A stretch of DNA of 64,000 nt from Qipengyuania pacifica (GTDB lineage: Bacteria > Pseudomonadota > Alphaproteobacteria > Sphingomonadales > Sphingomonadaceae): assembly GCF_019857205.1 (NCBI RefSeq), contig NZ_JAHWXO010000001.1:62001-126000 (forward strand), read 5' to 3'. Below the pieces are notes generated by a model. It worked only from the letters and a program-made list of their open reading frames with translations, was not told the DNA's origin and did not search any database. Shown piece by piece: positions 8,771 to 17,647 of this stretch (positions within the stretch are counted from its first letter, which is position 1; every line of letters starts with the position of its first letter). The translations under genes and the position numbers were made by a program.

Positions 8771-8848
8771 CGTCATCCCCGCGCAGGCGGGGATCCAGGG
8801 TCGGGCAAGCGCGGCGCTTGACGGGATTCCCGCCTTCGCGGGACCGAC
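8771..8848. repeat. REP-like inverted repeats between prfC and an SDR gene
   Basis: Two GC-rich hairpins lie side by side: ATCCCCGCGCAGGCGGGGAT (8775-8794) and TTCCCGCCTTCGCGGGA (about 8826-8842). A related copy in opposite orientation occurs at 55211-55240 ahead of ileS, which shows that this is a dispersed repeat rather than a one-off. Such extragenic palindromes are common in sphingomonads; they may act as transcription barriers or mRNA stabilisers. Confidence 0.7.
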
Positions 8849-8855
8849 GCGCTCG

Positions 8856-9611
8856 CTAGGGCTCCCTGGCCACCCGGAACCCTGCGAAATCCTGGTTCAC
8901 CGGCATCAGTTCCAGGCGGTTGATGTTGAGATGCGGGGGCAATTGCGCGATCCACAGGATCGTGTCTGCGATGTCCTGCCCGGTCATCGGATTGGCACCG
9001 CGATACAGATCGTCGCTCGCTTCCTGGCTGCCGGTGCGCACCAGCGTGAATTCGGTTTCGACCATGCCCGGCTCGATGCTGGTCACCCGCACGCCGGTGC
9101 CGTGCAGATCGGCCCGCAGCGCCAGGGTGAAATGGTTCGCGAAGGCCTTCGACCCGGCATAAACGTTGCCGCCCGGATAGATGTAACTGCCCGCAACCGA
9201 ACCGATAGCGATGATCGCGCCCTTGCGCTCGATCAGCACGGGCAGCAGCTTGCGGGTCAGCACCACCATGGCCGTCACATTCGTGTCGATCATCGTCTGC
9301 CAGTCGTCGAGATTGGATTCCTGTGCGGGCGACAGGCCCTGCGCCAGCCCGGCATTGTTGACCAGCAGATCGATTCCGGCGAAATCTTCGGGCAGCGCGG
9401 CGATCGCGGCATCCATCGCATCTGCATCGCGCACGTCGAAACAGGCCGGGTGGACCTTGTCCGCGCCCAGATCCGCCACCAGCGCATCGAGCCGTTCCTG
9501 CCGCCGCCCGGTCGCGACACAGCGCCAGCCGTTCGCCACCAGCGTGCGGACGGTGGCTTCGCCGATCCCGGCGGTGGCGCCGGTTACGAATGCGGTACGT
9601 GTCTGTGTCAT
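8856..9611 (-). CDS. SDR-family NAD(P)-dependent oxidoreductase (YdfG-like)
   Basis: A 251-residue classical short-chain dehydrogenase. The cofactor motif TGATAGIG is at 10-17, NNAG near 85-88, and the catalytic triad Ser138, Tyr151 and Lys155 (YAGSK) is intact. The C-terminus resembles YdfG, a 3-hydroxy acid/serine dehydrogenase, but substrate is uncertain. The ATG at 9611 is chosen over upstream in-frame codons because AGGAG lies nine bases before it and it overlaps the previous stop codon as ATGA. Confidence 0.88.
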   Translation of the reverse strand: MTQTRTAFVTGATAGIGEATVRTLVANGWRCVATGRRQERLDALVADLGADKVHPACFDVRDADAMDAAIAALPEDFAGIDLLVNNAGLAQGLSPAQESNLDDWQTMIDTNVTAMVVLTRKLLPVLIERKGAIIAIGSVAGSYIYPGGNVYAGSKAFANHFTLALRADLHGTGVRVTSIEPGMVETEFTLVRTGSQEASDDLYRGANPMTGQDIADTILWIAQLPPHLNINRLELMPVNQDFAGFRVAREP

Positions 9612-10591
9612 CTTCGAACTCCTGTAGCGGCTGCCAGCAGCGCCTCGGCCCGCCACTGCGGATCCCGGAAAGCGCGCACCTGCCAGTTCGGCAGCAACCG
9701 GTCGACCAGCAGCATCAGCGCCAGTCCTTCATCCTGCGACCACTGGCTACCGTCGCGGCGCACTTCCCGCAGCGCCGTTTCCGCATCCAGTGATCCGCCG
9801 CGCGCACTCATATAGTGACGATAGGCGAGCCATTGACCCATGCCTTCCATCGTCAGGAAAATGTCGTCGAACGCGCGATAGAACCGCCGCTTGCCGGTGA
9901 AGAAGCGCGCCCGCCGGTCGCGCATCGCCGCCAGCGCTTCGCGCCCGATACGGCGTGCTTCCGCATCGCTGGGCGCAGCAGCGGCGGCGAACAGAAGATC
10001 GCGCTCGCGCTCATAGGCCGCGCGATAGGCTGCATCATCGCCGAACCGGTTCTGCACCATGTCGTCGTTGAGGTCGTCTTCCGAAACGCCGTTCGCCCGC
10101 CCCAGCCGGTCGAGCAGCGGTCCGGCCAGTCCGCCCTGCCGCGTATGCATGATCTCGTGCAACAGGACCCCGTCCATCAGCCCTTCCACGCCAAGGCCGC
10201 TCTGCACATTGGCGGCGCGCCATACGCTGGGCAGGCTCATCACGAAATAATCCGTCGCACTGCCGGTCGCAAAGGATACGGGCCCCAGCGGCAACTCGCG
10301 CCCGTCGGGCAGGCTGGGGCGGCCCTCATGCGGCGTGCCGACCATGCGATCGAACCGCCCCGCCGGCATGATGTAAAGGCAGCGGTCGTCCAGCGTCACC
10401 ACGTCGGGCAGCGGGTCCGGATCGATGCCCAGATCGCGCCGCGCCGACACCTGCCAATTGTCCAGCGCGCCTTTCAGCCACGTCCGGTCGCCCTGCGTCA
10501 TGACACAGCCATCCTCTTGCGCCGCCGCGCCGGTGCAGGCCGTGGAAAGCAGCAGGCCAAGCGCAAGGATCGGGCTGCGCGCGCGTGTCAC
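9608..10591 (-). CDS. Exported protein with an HExxH metallopeptidase-like motif, unknown family
   Basis: A 327-residue protein with an N-terminal signal sequence (about 1-25). Cys19 follows LSTA, a poor lipobox, so either a lipoprotein or a soluble periplasmic protein is possible. Residues 145-149 read HEIMH in a hydrophobic context (GVLLHEIMHTRQ), and Glu249 in TMEGMGQWLAYR could be the third zinc ligand as in gluzincins. I do not recognise the family. It overlaps pheT upstream and the SDR downstream by four bases each (ATGA), so it is translated with pheST. Confidence 0.65.
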   Translation of the reverse strand: MTRARSPILALGLLLSTACTGAAAQEDGCVMTQGDRTWLKGALDNWQVSARRDLGIDPDPLPDVVTLDDRCLYIMPAGRFDRMVGTPHEGRPSLPDGRELPLGPVSFATGSATDYFVMSLPSVWRAANVQSGLGVEGLMDGVLLHEIMHTRQGGLAGPLLDRLGRANGVSEDDLNDDMVQNRFGDDAAYRAAYERERDLLFAAAAAPSDAEARRIGREALAAMRDRRARFFTGKRRFYRAFDDIFLTMEGMGQWLAYRHYMSARGGSLDAETALREVRRDGSQWSQDEGLALMLLVDRLLPNWQVRAFRDPQWRAEALLAAATGVRR

Positions 10592-12978
10592 CCCCGCAGC
10601 TCCGCGCCCTGCTTCGCAGCAGCAGCCACGATCTTGTCGGAAATCGCCTTGATCTCCGCATCGGTGAAGCTCTTCTCGCCGGGTTTCAGCAGCACTTCCA
10701 CCGCTACCGACTTTTTGCCTTCCGGCACGCCCTGCCCGGCAAACACGTCGAACACGCGCGCGGAAACGATCGCCTGCTTGTCCGCGCCCTTTACCGCGCG
10801 GACCAGATCGGCGGCGGCCAGTTCGCCCGGTACGAGGAAGGCGAAGTCGCGGCTGATCGTCTGCAAGGCGGGCGGTGCATAGGCAGCGCGCGCAAAACTC
10901 CCGCCGCCTTTCTTCGCGGGCAGCGCGTCGAGGAATATCTCCACCGCCATCACCGGACCGTCCGCGTCGAATTCCTTCAGCGTGCGCGGATGCAGCGCGC
11001 CGAACCGGGCCAGCACGTTCTTGGGGCCCAGCCGCAGCGTGGCGGACTGGCCCGGATGGAACTGGTCGCCCGCTTCACCCATCACCATCAGATTGTCGAT
11101 CGGCGCGCCGGCCGCTTCGAGCAGCGCCATGGCTTCGGCCTTGGCGTCATAGGCGTCGAACGGCACGGCTTTACCCGTGCTCCAGCCGCGCGCGGTCTTT
11201 TCGCCCGCCAGCACCACGCCAAGCGTCGGCTTCTCGTCGCTCGCGCCGTCTTTCCCGACAAAATACCGTCGCCCGATCTCGAACAGGCGCGCACCGGCAG
11301 CACCGCGATCGGCATTACGTTTGGCGGCAGACAGCAGCCCGGGGATGAGCGAAGGGCGCATGGCCTTCATGTCCTCGCTGATCGGGTTGTCCAGCACCCA
11401 CAATTGCGCTCCGTCGGCGAAATATTCCGCGTCGGCAGTCGGCAGGAAGGACCAGGTCACCGCTTCGTTCAGCCCGCGCGCGGCAGCGGCGCGGCGCAGC
11501 TTGCGCTCGACCTGCTGCAGCGGCGTGGCGGTTGGCCGGGCCACGCCCTCGACGCGCGGCAGCGCGACGCTTTCGACCTTGTCGAGGCCGTAAATGCGGA
11601 CCACTTCCTCGACCAGATCGGCCGGGCCTTCGATATCGTGGCGGCGCAGCGGGCAGGTCACCTGCCAGTCGCCTGCCACTTGGAAGTCCAGAGCTTCCAG
11701 GATCGCGCGCTGCTCGTCCTGCGGCACATCCACCCCGCCGAGCCGTGCCGTCAGGCCGGGGTCGAACGCGACGACCTTCGGCTGGTTCGGCGCTTCGCCG
11801 GCGCGCACTACCTGTGTCGGCGTACCGCTGCAGGTCTGCACGATCAGGTCGGTCAGCAGTGCGAGCCCGTCGTCGAGGAACGCCGGATCGACCCCGCGTT
11901 CGAAGCGCGTGCGCGCATCGGATGCCAGACCAAGCTTGCGCCCCGTCACGCCGATACGCGTGGGATCGAAATAGGCAATCTCCAGCAGCACGTCGCTGGT
12001 ATCCTCGCCCGCGCCCGAATGTTCACCGCCCATGATCCCGGCGATGTCGTGCACCCCGGCATCGTCGGCGATCACGGTCATCGTGTCGTCGAGCGTATAG
12101 GTCTTCTCGTTCAGCGCCTCGACCGTCTCGCCATTCTTGGCGCGGCGCGCGGTCACGGCCCCGCTCAGCTTGGCAAGGTCGTAGACATGGGCCGGACGGC
12201 CGGTCGAAAGCATCAGGTAATTGGTGCAGTCCACCAGTGCGCTGATCGGGCGCTGGCCCGCAGCCTTGAGGCGGCGCTGCATCCAGTCGGGCGATGCGCC
12301 ATTGGTCACGCCCCTGATGACACGCCCGTAAAATGCGGGGCAGCCTTCGGGATCGTCGATCCGGATCTCGGTCGGGCACGCGCCCTCGCCCTCGATCGCG
12401 GGCACTTCGGGCGCCTTGAATGTGCCCAGCCCTGCTGCGGCCAGATCGCGCGCGATACCCATCACGCCCATGCAGTCGGGCCGGTTCGGCGTGATCGCCA
12501 CATCGAACACGGGCGATGCATTGCTGTATTCGGCAAAGCTGGTGCCCGTCGGCGCATCCTCGGGCAGTTCGATGATACCGTCGTGCTCGTCGCCCAGTTC
12601 CAGTTCGCGAACCGAACACATCATGCCATTCGATTCGACGCCGCGGATCGCGCTCTTGCGCAGTTCCATCCCGTTCGCGGGGACCACCGCGCCCGGCAGG
12701 CCGAGCACGCCCTTCATTCCCGCGCGCGCGTTGGGCGCACCGCAGACGACCTGCAGCGGGTCACCCTCGCCGGTATCGACACTCAGCACCTGCAGCTTGT
12801 CGGCATCGGGGTGCGGCCCCGCCGTCAGCACATGCGCGACGCGGAAGCCCGCCAGCTTGTCGGCCGGGTCCTCCATGCCTTCGACCTCGTGGCCGATCCG
12901 GTTGAGCGCGGACGCAATGTCGGCGACCGAAGCGTCGGTTTCGAGGTAATCCTTCAGCCATTCGAGCGAGAACTTCAT
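10588..12978 (-). CDS. pheT: Phenylalanine--tRNA ligase beta subunit
   Basis: A 796-residue subunit of the (alpha-beta)2 enzyme charging tRNA-Phe. Domain order fits the bacterial protein: N-terminal [11 protein letters not shown], an EMAP/tRNA-binding domain about 40-150 (VVCGAPNAR), the B3/B4 editing domain about 210-380, B5 about 400-475, the core, and a C-terminal FDX-ACB anticodon-binding domain about 700-793 (RDFAFLVP). Start ATG overlaps the pheS stop as ATGA, coupling translation of the two subunits. Confidence 0.97.
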   Translation of the reverse strand: MKFSLEWLKDYLETDASVADIASALNRIGHEVEGMEDPADKLAGFRVAHVLTAGPHPDADKLQVLSVDTGEGDPLQVVCGAPNARAGMKGVLGLPGAVVPANGMELRKSAIRGVESNGMMCSVRELELGDEHDGIIELPEDAPTGTSFAEYSNASPVFDVAITPNRPDCMGVMGIARDLAAAGLGTFKAPEVPAIEGEGACPTEIRIDDPEGCPAFYGRVIRGVTNGASPDWMQRRLKAAGQRPISALVDCTNYLMLSTGRPAHVYDLAKLSGAVTARRAKNGETVEALNEKTYTLDDTMTVIADDAGVHDIAGIMGGEHSGAGEDTSDVLLEIAYFDPTRIGVTGRKLGLASDARTRFERGVDPAFLDDGLALLTDLIVQTCSGTPTQVVRAGEAPNQPKVVAFDPGLTARLGGVDVPQDEQRAILEALDFQVAGDWQVTCPLRRHDIEGPADLVEEVVRIYGLDKVESVALPRVEGVARPTATPLQQVERKLRRAAAARGLNEAVTWSFLPTADAEYFADGAQLWVLDNPISEDMKAMRPSLIPGLLSAAKRNADRGAAGARLFEIGRRYFVGKDGASDEKPTLGVVLAGEKTARGWSTGKAVPFDAYDAKAEAMALLEAAGAPIDNLMVMGEAGDQFHPGQSATLRLGPKNVLARFGALHPRTLKEFDADGPVMAVEIFLDALPAKKGGGSFARAAYAPPALQTISRDFAFLVPGELAAADLVRAVKGADKQAIVSARVFDVFAGQGVPEGKKSVAVEVLLKPGEKSFTDAEIKAISDKIVAAAAKQGAELRG

Positions 12979-14096
12979 GCCTTCGCTCCCACGCCTGCGG
13001 AAAGGGTCGGCTGGTCGAAGGCCGAAAAGCCGTAATGATCAAGCCAGCGCTGGTCGCCGTCGAAGAAGGCGCGCAAATCGTCCATCCCGTATTTGAGCAT
13101 GGCGAGCCGGTCGACGCCGAGCCCCCATGCGAAACCCTGCCATTCATCGGGGTCGAGCCCCGCAGATTCGATCACGCGGCGATTGACCATGCCGCTCCCG
13201 AGCAATTCCATCCAGCCATGACCCGGCGCATCGCCGTCGCCGCCCAGAACCTTGCGGCCGTTCACGTCTTCCCAGCCCACATCGACCTCGACCGATGGTT
13301 CGGTGAAGGGGAAATAGCTGGGGCGCAGGCGCAGGACGATATCGTCGCGCTCGAAAAACGCCTTGAGGAAGGTCTCCAGCGTCCATTTCAGATGGCCCAG
13401 GTGGATGCCCTTGTCGATCACCAGCCCTTCGACCTGGTGGAACATCGGCGTGTGGGTCGCATCGCTGTCGCTGCGATAGACGCGGCCCGGCGCAATGATG
13501 CGGATCGGCGCGCCGCGCTCGACCAACGATCTGATCTGCACCGGCGATGTATGTGTTCGCAGCAGCATGCGTGTGTTCGGCGCATTATCAAACGTATGAT
13601 CGACATGCTTTTGCGGGAAGTAGAACGTGTCGTGCATGGCCCGGGCGGGGTGCGTTTCGGCCATGTTGAGCGCAGTGAAATTGTGCCAGTCGTCCTCGAC
13701 TTCCGGCCCCGTCGCGACGGAAAAGCCAAGGTCTGCAAAGATTTCCGCCAGCTCGTCCATCACCTGGCTGACCGGGTGGACCGAACCCCGGGGCGCTTCC
13801 GGCGCCGGCAGCGTCAGGTCGATGCTCTCGCCCGCAAGCCGCGCTTCAAGCTCTGCATTTTCAAGCACTTCCTTGCGCACCGCGATCGCATCGGCAGTCT
13901 CCGTGCGCAGTCCGTTGAGTAGCGGCCCCTGCACCTGCCGCTCTTCCGGCGACATCCCGCCAAGCGTCTTCATCAGGCCCGAAATCGACCCCTGCTTGCC
14001 GAGGAATTCGATCCGCAGTGCTTCGAGCGCCGCTGCATCGGGAGCGTTTTCGATCCGCGTCAGCGCATCGGTCTTGAGTTGGTCGAGGTCGGTCAT
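12975..14096 (-). CDS. pheS: Phenylalanine--tRNA ligase alpha subunit
   Basis: A 373-residue catalytic subunit. Class II motifs are visible: motif 2 area HTSPVQIR and [11 protein letters not shown], and motif 3 [13 protein letters not shown] near the C-terminus. The N-terminal coiled coil (residues 1-90) binds tRNA. The open frame extends upstream to 14153, but the ATG at 14096 gives the family's typical MTDLDQLK start. It lies about 100 bases downstream of an AraC-type regulator; rplT and rpmI, often directly upstream of pheS, are separated from it here by two AraC genes. Confidence 0.96.
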   Translation of the reverse strand: MTDLDQLKTDALTRIENAPDAAALEALRIEFLGKQGSISGLMKTLGGMSPEERQVQGPLLNGLRTETADAIAVRKEVLENAELEARLAGESIDLTLPAPEAPRGSVHPVSQVMDELAEIFADLGFSVATGPEVEDDWHNFTALNMAETHPARAMHDTFYFPQKHVDHTFDNAPNTRMLLRTHTSPVQIRSLVERGAPIRIIAPGRVYRSDSDATHTPMFHQVEGLVIDKGIHLGHLKWTLETFLKAFFERDDIVLRLRPSYFPFTEPSVEVDVGWEDVNGRKVLGGDGDAPGHGWMELLGSGMVNRRVIESAGLDPDEWQGFAWGLGVDRLAMLKYGMDDLRAFFDGDQRWLDHYGFSAFDQPTLSAGVGAKA

Positions 14097-14199
14097 CTGA
14101 TCCGCTTGGAACTGTAGGAATTGTCTCTGCGCAGCCCCTAGCCGCATGTGCACAAATGCTAAAGCCCCGTTTCCCGCCGACCGGCGGCGCGCGCCCGCA

Positions 14200-15114
14200 T
14201 CACGCCTTCGGGCGGTTCGCCTTCATCTGCCCCGCGGGGCTGTGCAGCACCTGCATCGCTTCGCCCGCGACCGCCATACGCGCATGCGCCGCCGCGGCCA
14301 GGATCGGGTGCGGCAACCGGGCGTATTCGCTCGGCGACATGGTCATGAAACGCTTGAAATCGCGCACGAAATGGGCCTGATCGTGATAATGCGTGTCGAG
14401 CGTGTCGATCCATTTGAGCGAAGGGTCGAGCATGAATTTCGCCAGGCTGCGGATGAAGCGTTGACGGCGCAGCAGCAGCTGCGGACTGAAACCGAACACG
14501 CGGCCGCAGAACCGCTCCATCGTGCGCATTCCCATACCCAGCGCCCCCGCAAGCTCTGCCACGTTATGCATGTGCGGATCGACCAGAGCCTGCTCGCAGC
14601 GCAGTATTTTCGCCTCATGCGCCGCCGGCTCCGCGAAAATTCCCGCGAGGTGACGCAGGAGGGCGTCCCGCTCCGCCACGAGATCGCGGCCTTTCTCCGG
14701 GATACAATCGCACAGGGCCCGCAGCCGCGACAAGGCCGGATCGGTGTCGACATCGGCATGGCGGTCGGCATAGTCGCTTGCAGGGGCAGATGTCAGCCGC
14801 GCCCAACCGAGCGGCATCAGACCGATTCCCCATGATCTGCCATTGGCGGCGCGGAACCGCGTGGTGACACTCGTCGGTCCGGTCAGCAGGGCCCGCGGCA
14901 TTCGCTCGAGCGGACCGCCGCCCAGTGCCGCTTCGATGTTCCGATCGGGAATGATGCGCAGATTGGCCCATTCGGGATGCAACCAGTCCTCGACGGGTTC
15001 CTGCCCGCATCCGGATACCTCCAGATGATACAGGGTGGTGACATAGGGGCTCAGCCTTGGCGGCGGCAGGAAGAACCGCAAGGAAATCGCATCGAGCGCG
15101 CCCCCCTTAGTCAT
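14200..15114 (-). CDS. AraC-family transcriptional regulator (tandem paralogue 1)
   Basis: A 304-residue protein. The N-terminal sensory half contains [14 protein letters not shown] and [12 protein letters not shown], both shared with the next gene upstream. The C-terminal half is an AraC DNA-binding domain: [17 protein letters not shown] (first helix-turn-helix) and [14 protein letters not shown] followed by SPSEY (second). Ligand and targets are unknown. The ATG at 15114 is chosen because it aligns with the start of the paralogue (MT...RFF). It lies 90 bases downstream of the paralogue's stop on the same strand. Confidence 0.87.
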   Translation of the reverse strand: MTKGGALDAISLRFFLPPPRLSPYVTTLYHLEVSGCGQEPVEDWLHPEWANLRIIPDRNIEAALGGGPLERMPRALLTGPTSVTTRFRAANGRSWGIGLMPLGWARLTSAPASDYADRHADVDTDPALSRLRALCDCIPEKGRDLVAERDALLRHLAGIFAEPAAHEAKILRCEQALVDPHMHNVAELAGALGMGMRTMERFCGRVFGFSPQLLLRRQRFIRSLAKFMLDPSLKWIDTLDTHYHDQAHFVRDFKRFMTMSPSEYARLPHPILAAAAHARMAVAGEAMQVLHSPAGQMKANRPKA

Positions 15115-15204
15115 CGCCATTCTGCCCGGCCGATAGCCCGTATCATTTGCGCCCCCGCACACATTCTAGTTGTCCCCTTGGCAATTCCAGTCCCGCAGCC
15201 AAAG

Positions 15205-16077
15205 CTATCCGGGCTTGTCGAGCGTCTGCACCGGCGACCCCCAGACCTTCTTTCGTTCCGCCATGAAGGCACTCAGCACAGGGTGGGGCTTTGCGGCATA
15301 TTCGCTCGGCGCGCACTGCATGAAAGCATGAAACTCGTGCACGAAATGTGACTGGTCGTGATAATGCCGGTCGATCACGCGCGACCAGTTCGCCCGCGGC
15401 TCCAGCATGAAAGCGGCGAGGCTGCGCATCAGTCTTTGCCGCCGTAGCAGCAGGCGCGGCGAAAAGCCAAAATGCCGCAGGCAGATCCTCTCCAGCGTCC
15501 GCTTCGAAAGGCCGCATTTCTGGGCCAGCTCTTCGACCTGAACGATATACGGATCCACCATGGCTTCGTGTATGCGCTGAATACGGGCGCAGTCCCGCGG
15601 TGGATCGGCCAGATTTCGAAAGAAGTCGGTGAGCCATTCGAACTGCTCTTCGTCCGAATGATCCGGCGTACACAGCTTTTCGCATAAGGGAACGAACGGG
15701 GCGAAGGCCGGGCTGCGTTCACCATCGACGACGGTATTGGCATGTTCGCATGCGTCGAGCCCGACAAAGCGCGCCCAGCCGAGAGGAAACAGTCCGATGC
15801 CCCACATGCGGGTACGACCGATGGTAAAATGCGTCGGGCACGAACTCGGGCCGGTTGCCTGAAAGCGCATGCCTTCCACCCGCGAACCATCGGTAAAATC
15901 GGCCGCCGGGGCATTACCGGCAAAGAAGCGCAAATTGGCCCATTCCGGCTGCAGCCAATCTTCCAGGATCTCGCCTTCGGGTAAATCGACCTCGACGCGA
16001 TAGAAGCTGGTGAAGCACGGAGCGAGGTCGGCAGGCGGCGCAAAAAAACGCACGTCGATAGCTTTATGTGCAGTCAA
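15205..16077 (-). CDS. AraC-family transcriptional regulator (tandem paralogue 2)
   Basis: A 290-residue paralogue of the downstream gene; both share EDWL-x-PEWANLR and WGIGL-x-PLGWAR in the N-terminal half and RRQR, HYHDQ-x-HFV and PSEYA in the DNA-binding half. The start is taken as TTG at 16077, preceded at good distance by a purine-rich GGAGGGG ribosome site; a GTG at 16095 would make that site coding. The tandem pair is best explained by duplication. Function unknown; a terminator separates it from rplT. Confidence 0.85.
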   Translation of the reverse strand: MTAHKAIDVRFFAPPADLAPCFTSFYRVEVDLPEGEILEDWLQPEWANLRFFAGNAPAADFTDGSRVEGMRFQATGPSSCPTHFTIGRTRMWGIGLFPLGWARFVGLDACEHANTVVDGERSPAFAPFVPLCEKLCTPDHSDEEQFEWLTDFFRNLADPPRDCARIQRIHEAMVDPYIVQVEELAQKCGLSKRTLERICLRHFGFSPRLLLRRQRLMRSLAAFMLEPRANWSRVIDRHYHDQSHFVHEFHAFMQCAPSEYAAKPHPVLSAFMAERKKVWGSPVQTLDKPG

Positions 16078-16134
16078 TCTCCCCCTCCCCTCCACACCAG
16101 AAGTATAGCCGGTTGTAGGCGAGCGACAAGGCGC

Positions 16135-16170
16135 ACACGAAAAAGGGCGCCCCTTGCGGTGCGCCCTTTC
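16135..16170 (-). terminator. Rho-independent terminator of rpmI-rplT
   Basis: On the minus strand a 9-bp stem AAAGGGCGC / GCGCCCTTT with a nine-base loop is followed by a T tract. It begins about 25 bases after the rplT stop, so the ribosomal protein operon ends here and the AraC genes are transcribed separately. Confidence 0.85.
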
Positions 16171-16194
16171 GAAAAGTCGTTTGAGGCAAGGACC

Positions 16195-16554
16195 TTAGGC
16201 GGGAAGCGCCTTCTTGGCCTGCTCGATGATCGCCTTGAAGGCCGCGCCTTCGTTCATGGCGAGGTCTGCCATTACCTTGCGATCCAGCTCGATGCCGGCC
16301 AGCTTGGTACCGTGCATGAACTGCGAATAGGTCAGGCCTTCGGCGCGCACTGCCGCGTTGATACGCTGGATCCACAGAGCGCGGAAATTCCGCTTCTTGA
16401 TCTTGCGGTCGCGGTAAGCGTACTGGCCGGCCTTTTCGACCGCCTGACGGGCGATGCGGATGGTGTTCTTGCGACGGCCGCGATAGCCCTTCGCCTGATC
16501 GAGGATCCGCTTGTGCTTCTGGCGCGTGGTGACGCCGCGTTTAATGCGAGGCAT
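16195..16554 (-). CDS. rplT: 50S ribosomal protein L20
   Basis: A 119-residue protein with the conserved start [18 protein letters not shown] and the C-terminal globular domain ([20 protein letters not shown]). L20 nucleates early 50S assembly on 23S rRNA and in several bacteria represses its own operon by binding the mRNA leader. It follows rpmI by 23 bases. Confidence 0.98.
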   Translation of the reverse strand: MPRIKRGVTTRQKHKRILDQAKGYRGRRKNTIRIARQAVEKAGQYAYRDRKIKKRNFRALWIQRINAAVRAEGLTYSQFMHGTKLAGIELDRKVMADLAMNEGAAFKAIIEQAKKALPA

Positions 16555-16577
16555 TTCGTATTCTCCTTAAATCGCGC

Positions 16578-16781
16578 TCAGTCGAGGCCGTAGGGGGCCC
16601 ACTTTTTCACCGTACGGCTGTCGGCTTCCGACAGGACGGTGGTGCCGCGGTTCTGGCGAATATACTTCGCATTGTGGCTGATCAGGCGGTGGCGCTTGCC
16701 GGCGACACCATGCTTGACCTTGCCGGTTGCGGTGATCTTGAAGCGCTTCTTCACACCGCTTTTGGTCTTCAGCTTGGGCAT
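16578..16781 (-). CDS. rpmI: 50S ribosomal protein L35
   Basis: A 67-residue basic protein ([20 protein letters not shown]). An in-frame ATG six bases upstream directly abuts the AAGGAG ribosome site, so the ATG at 16781, six bases after that site, is the true start and gives the canonical MPK terminus. infC, which heads this operon in many bacteria, is not upstream. Confidence 0.97.
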   Translation of the reverse strand: MPKLKTKSGVKKRFKITATGKVKHGVAGKRHRLISHNAKYIRQNRGTTVLSEADSRTVKKWAPYGLD

Positions 16782-16790
16782 TTTCATCTC

Positions 16791-16860
16791 CTTTACAGAG
16801 ACACGTCGCGCCAGCCCTGGCAGCCCTTACGGCCAGACCGGCGGTGAATCACGTGTCGGT
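16791..16860 (-). promoter_or_regulatory. Structured mRNA leader of rpmI-rplT (candidate ribosomal protein leader)
   Basis: On the minus strand GACACGT (16857-16851) can pair with ACGTGTC (16806-16800), enclosing a GC-rich element with a second inverted repeat CTGGC...GCCAG. The outer stem closes just upstream of the AAGGAG ribosome site of rpmI. Autoregulatory leaders bound by L20 are known from other phyla; that this leader is such an element is inference. Confidence 0.5.
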
Positions 16861-16899
16861 GAAGGGCGCGCGTCTAGCGATTCTGCGGGCAAAAGCAAG

Positions 16900-17646
16900 T
16901 CAGAAGTGGGTCAGGTAGCCCCCGTCGACCGCCAATGTGTGCCCGGTGATGTAACTCGCTTCGGGGGAGGCGAGGAACGCCACTGCCCCGCCGATCTCGC
17001 CCGGATCGCCCCACCGGCCCAGCGATGTCCGTCGCTCCAGATGCTGCGCAATGCCCGGATCGGTGGACATTTCCTCGTTCGCCTCGGTCGCGAAATAGCC
17101 CGGCGCCACTGCGTTGACGGTAATGCCGGTGCCGCCAAGTTCTGCCGCGAAGGCTCTCGTCAGGGCGGCAAGCCCGCCCTTGCTGGCCGTGTAGAGAATA
17201 TCGCCGCGGGCTATTTCGGCAGCGATGGAGGTTATGTTGACAATCCGCCCATAGCCGCGCGCTTCCATCAACGGGACAGCCCGCCGCGCGAGATCGAAGG
17301 GAGCGACAAGGTTGGTCGCCAGCATGGCCGCCATGTCCTCTCGCCGCAGCTGCGCAAGCGAACGCCGATCCCGCTGGCCGACATTGTTTACGAGGATATC
17401 GAGCCCGTCTTCGGCCAGTGTTACGAAGGCCGCTGCGGTTGCGTCGTCATCGCCGATGTCGAATGCGAGCACGCGCGCATCGCTGCCGATCCGGTCGGCC
17501 GCGTCGCCCAGCGCGGCCCTGTCACGACCATTCAGCCAGACGCTCGCCCCGGCACGCGCCAGGCGTTGCGCGATCGCAAACCCCAGCCCGCGCGCAGCCC
17601 CGGTGACAAGCGCTATGCGCCCTTCCAGTGAACCCTCCGTACTCAT
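16900..17646 (-). CDS. SDR-family oxidoreductase (FabG/gluconate dehydrogenase-like)
   Basis: A 248-residue classical SDR with an intact active site: TGAARGLG at 15-22, NNVG at 87-90, Ser140, Tyr152 and Lys156 (YTASK), and a C-terminal ITGHTLAVDGGYL typical of FabG-like enzymes. Substrate is unknown. It starts one base after the stop of a second SDR, and both follow hisN, forming a three-gene minus-strand operon. Confidence 0.88.
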   Translation of the reverse strand: MSTEGSLEGRIALVTGAARGLGFAIAQRLARAGASVWLNGRDRAALGDAADRIGSDARVLAFDIGDDDATAAAFVTLAEDGLDILVNNVGQRDRRSLAQLRREDMAAMLATNLVAPFDLARRAVPLMEARGYGRIVNITSIAAEIARGDILYTASKGGLAALTRAFAAELGGTGITVNAVAPGYFATEANEEMSTDPGIAQHLERRTSLGRWGDPGEIGGAVAFLASPEASYITGHTLAVDGGYLTHF

Positions 17647-17647
17647 G

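Noticed and set aside
10585..13035. 816-codon plus-strand frame opposite pheT
   Set aside because: Mirror frame of pheT; amino acid composition is that of antisense high-GC DNA.
14174..14187. CCGCCG/CGGCGG hairpin after the first AraC gene
   Set aside because: No T tract on the minus strand; six-pair GC hairpins occur by chance in this composition.
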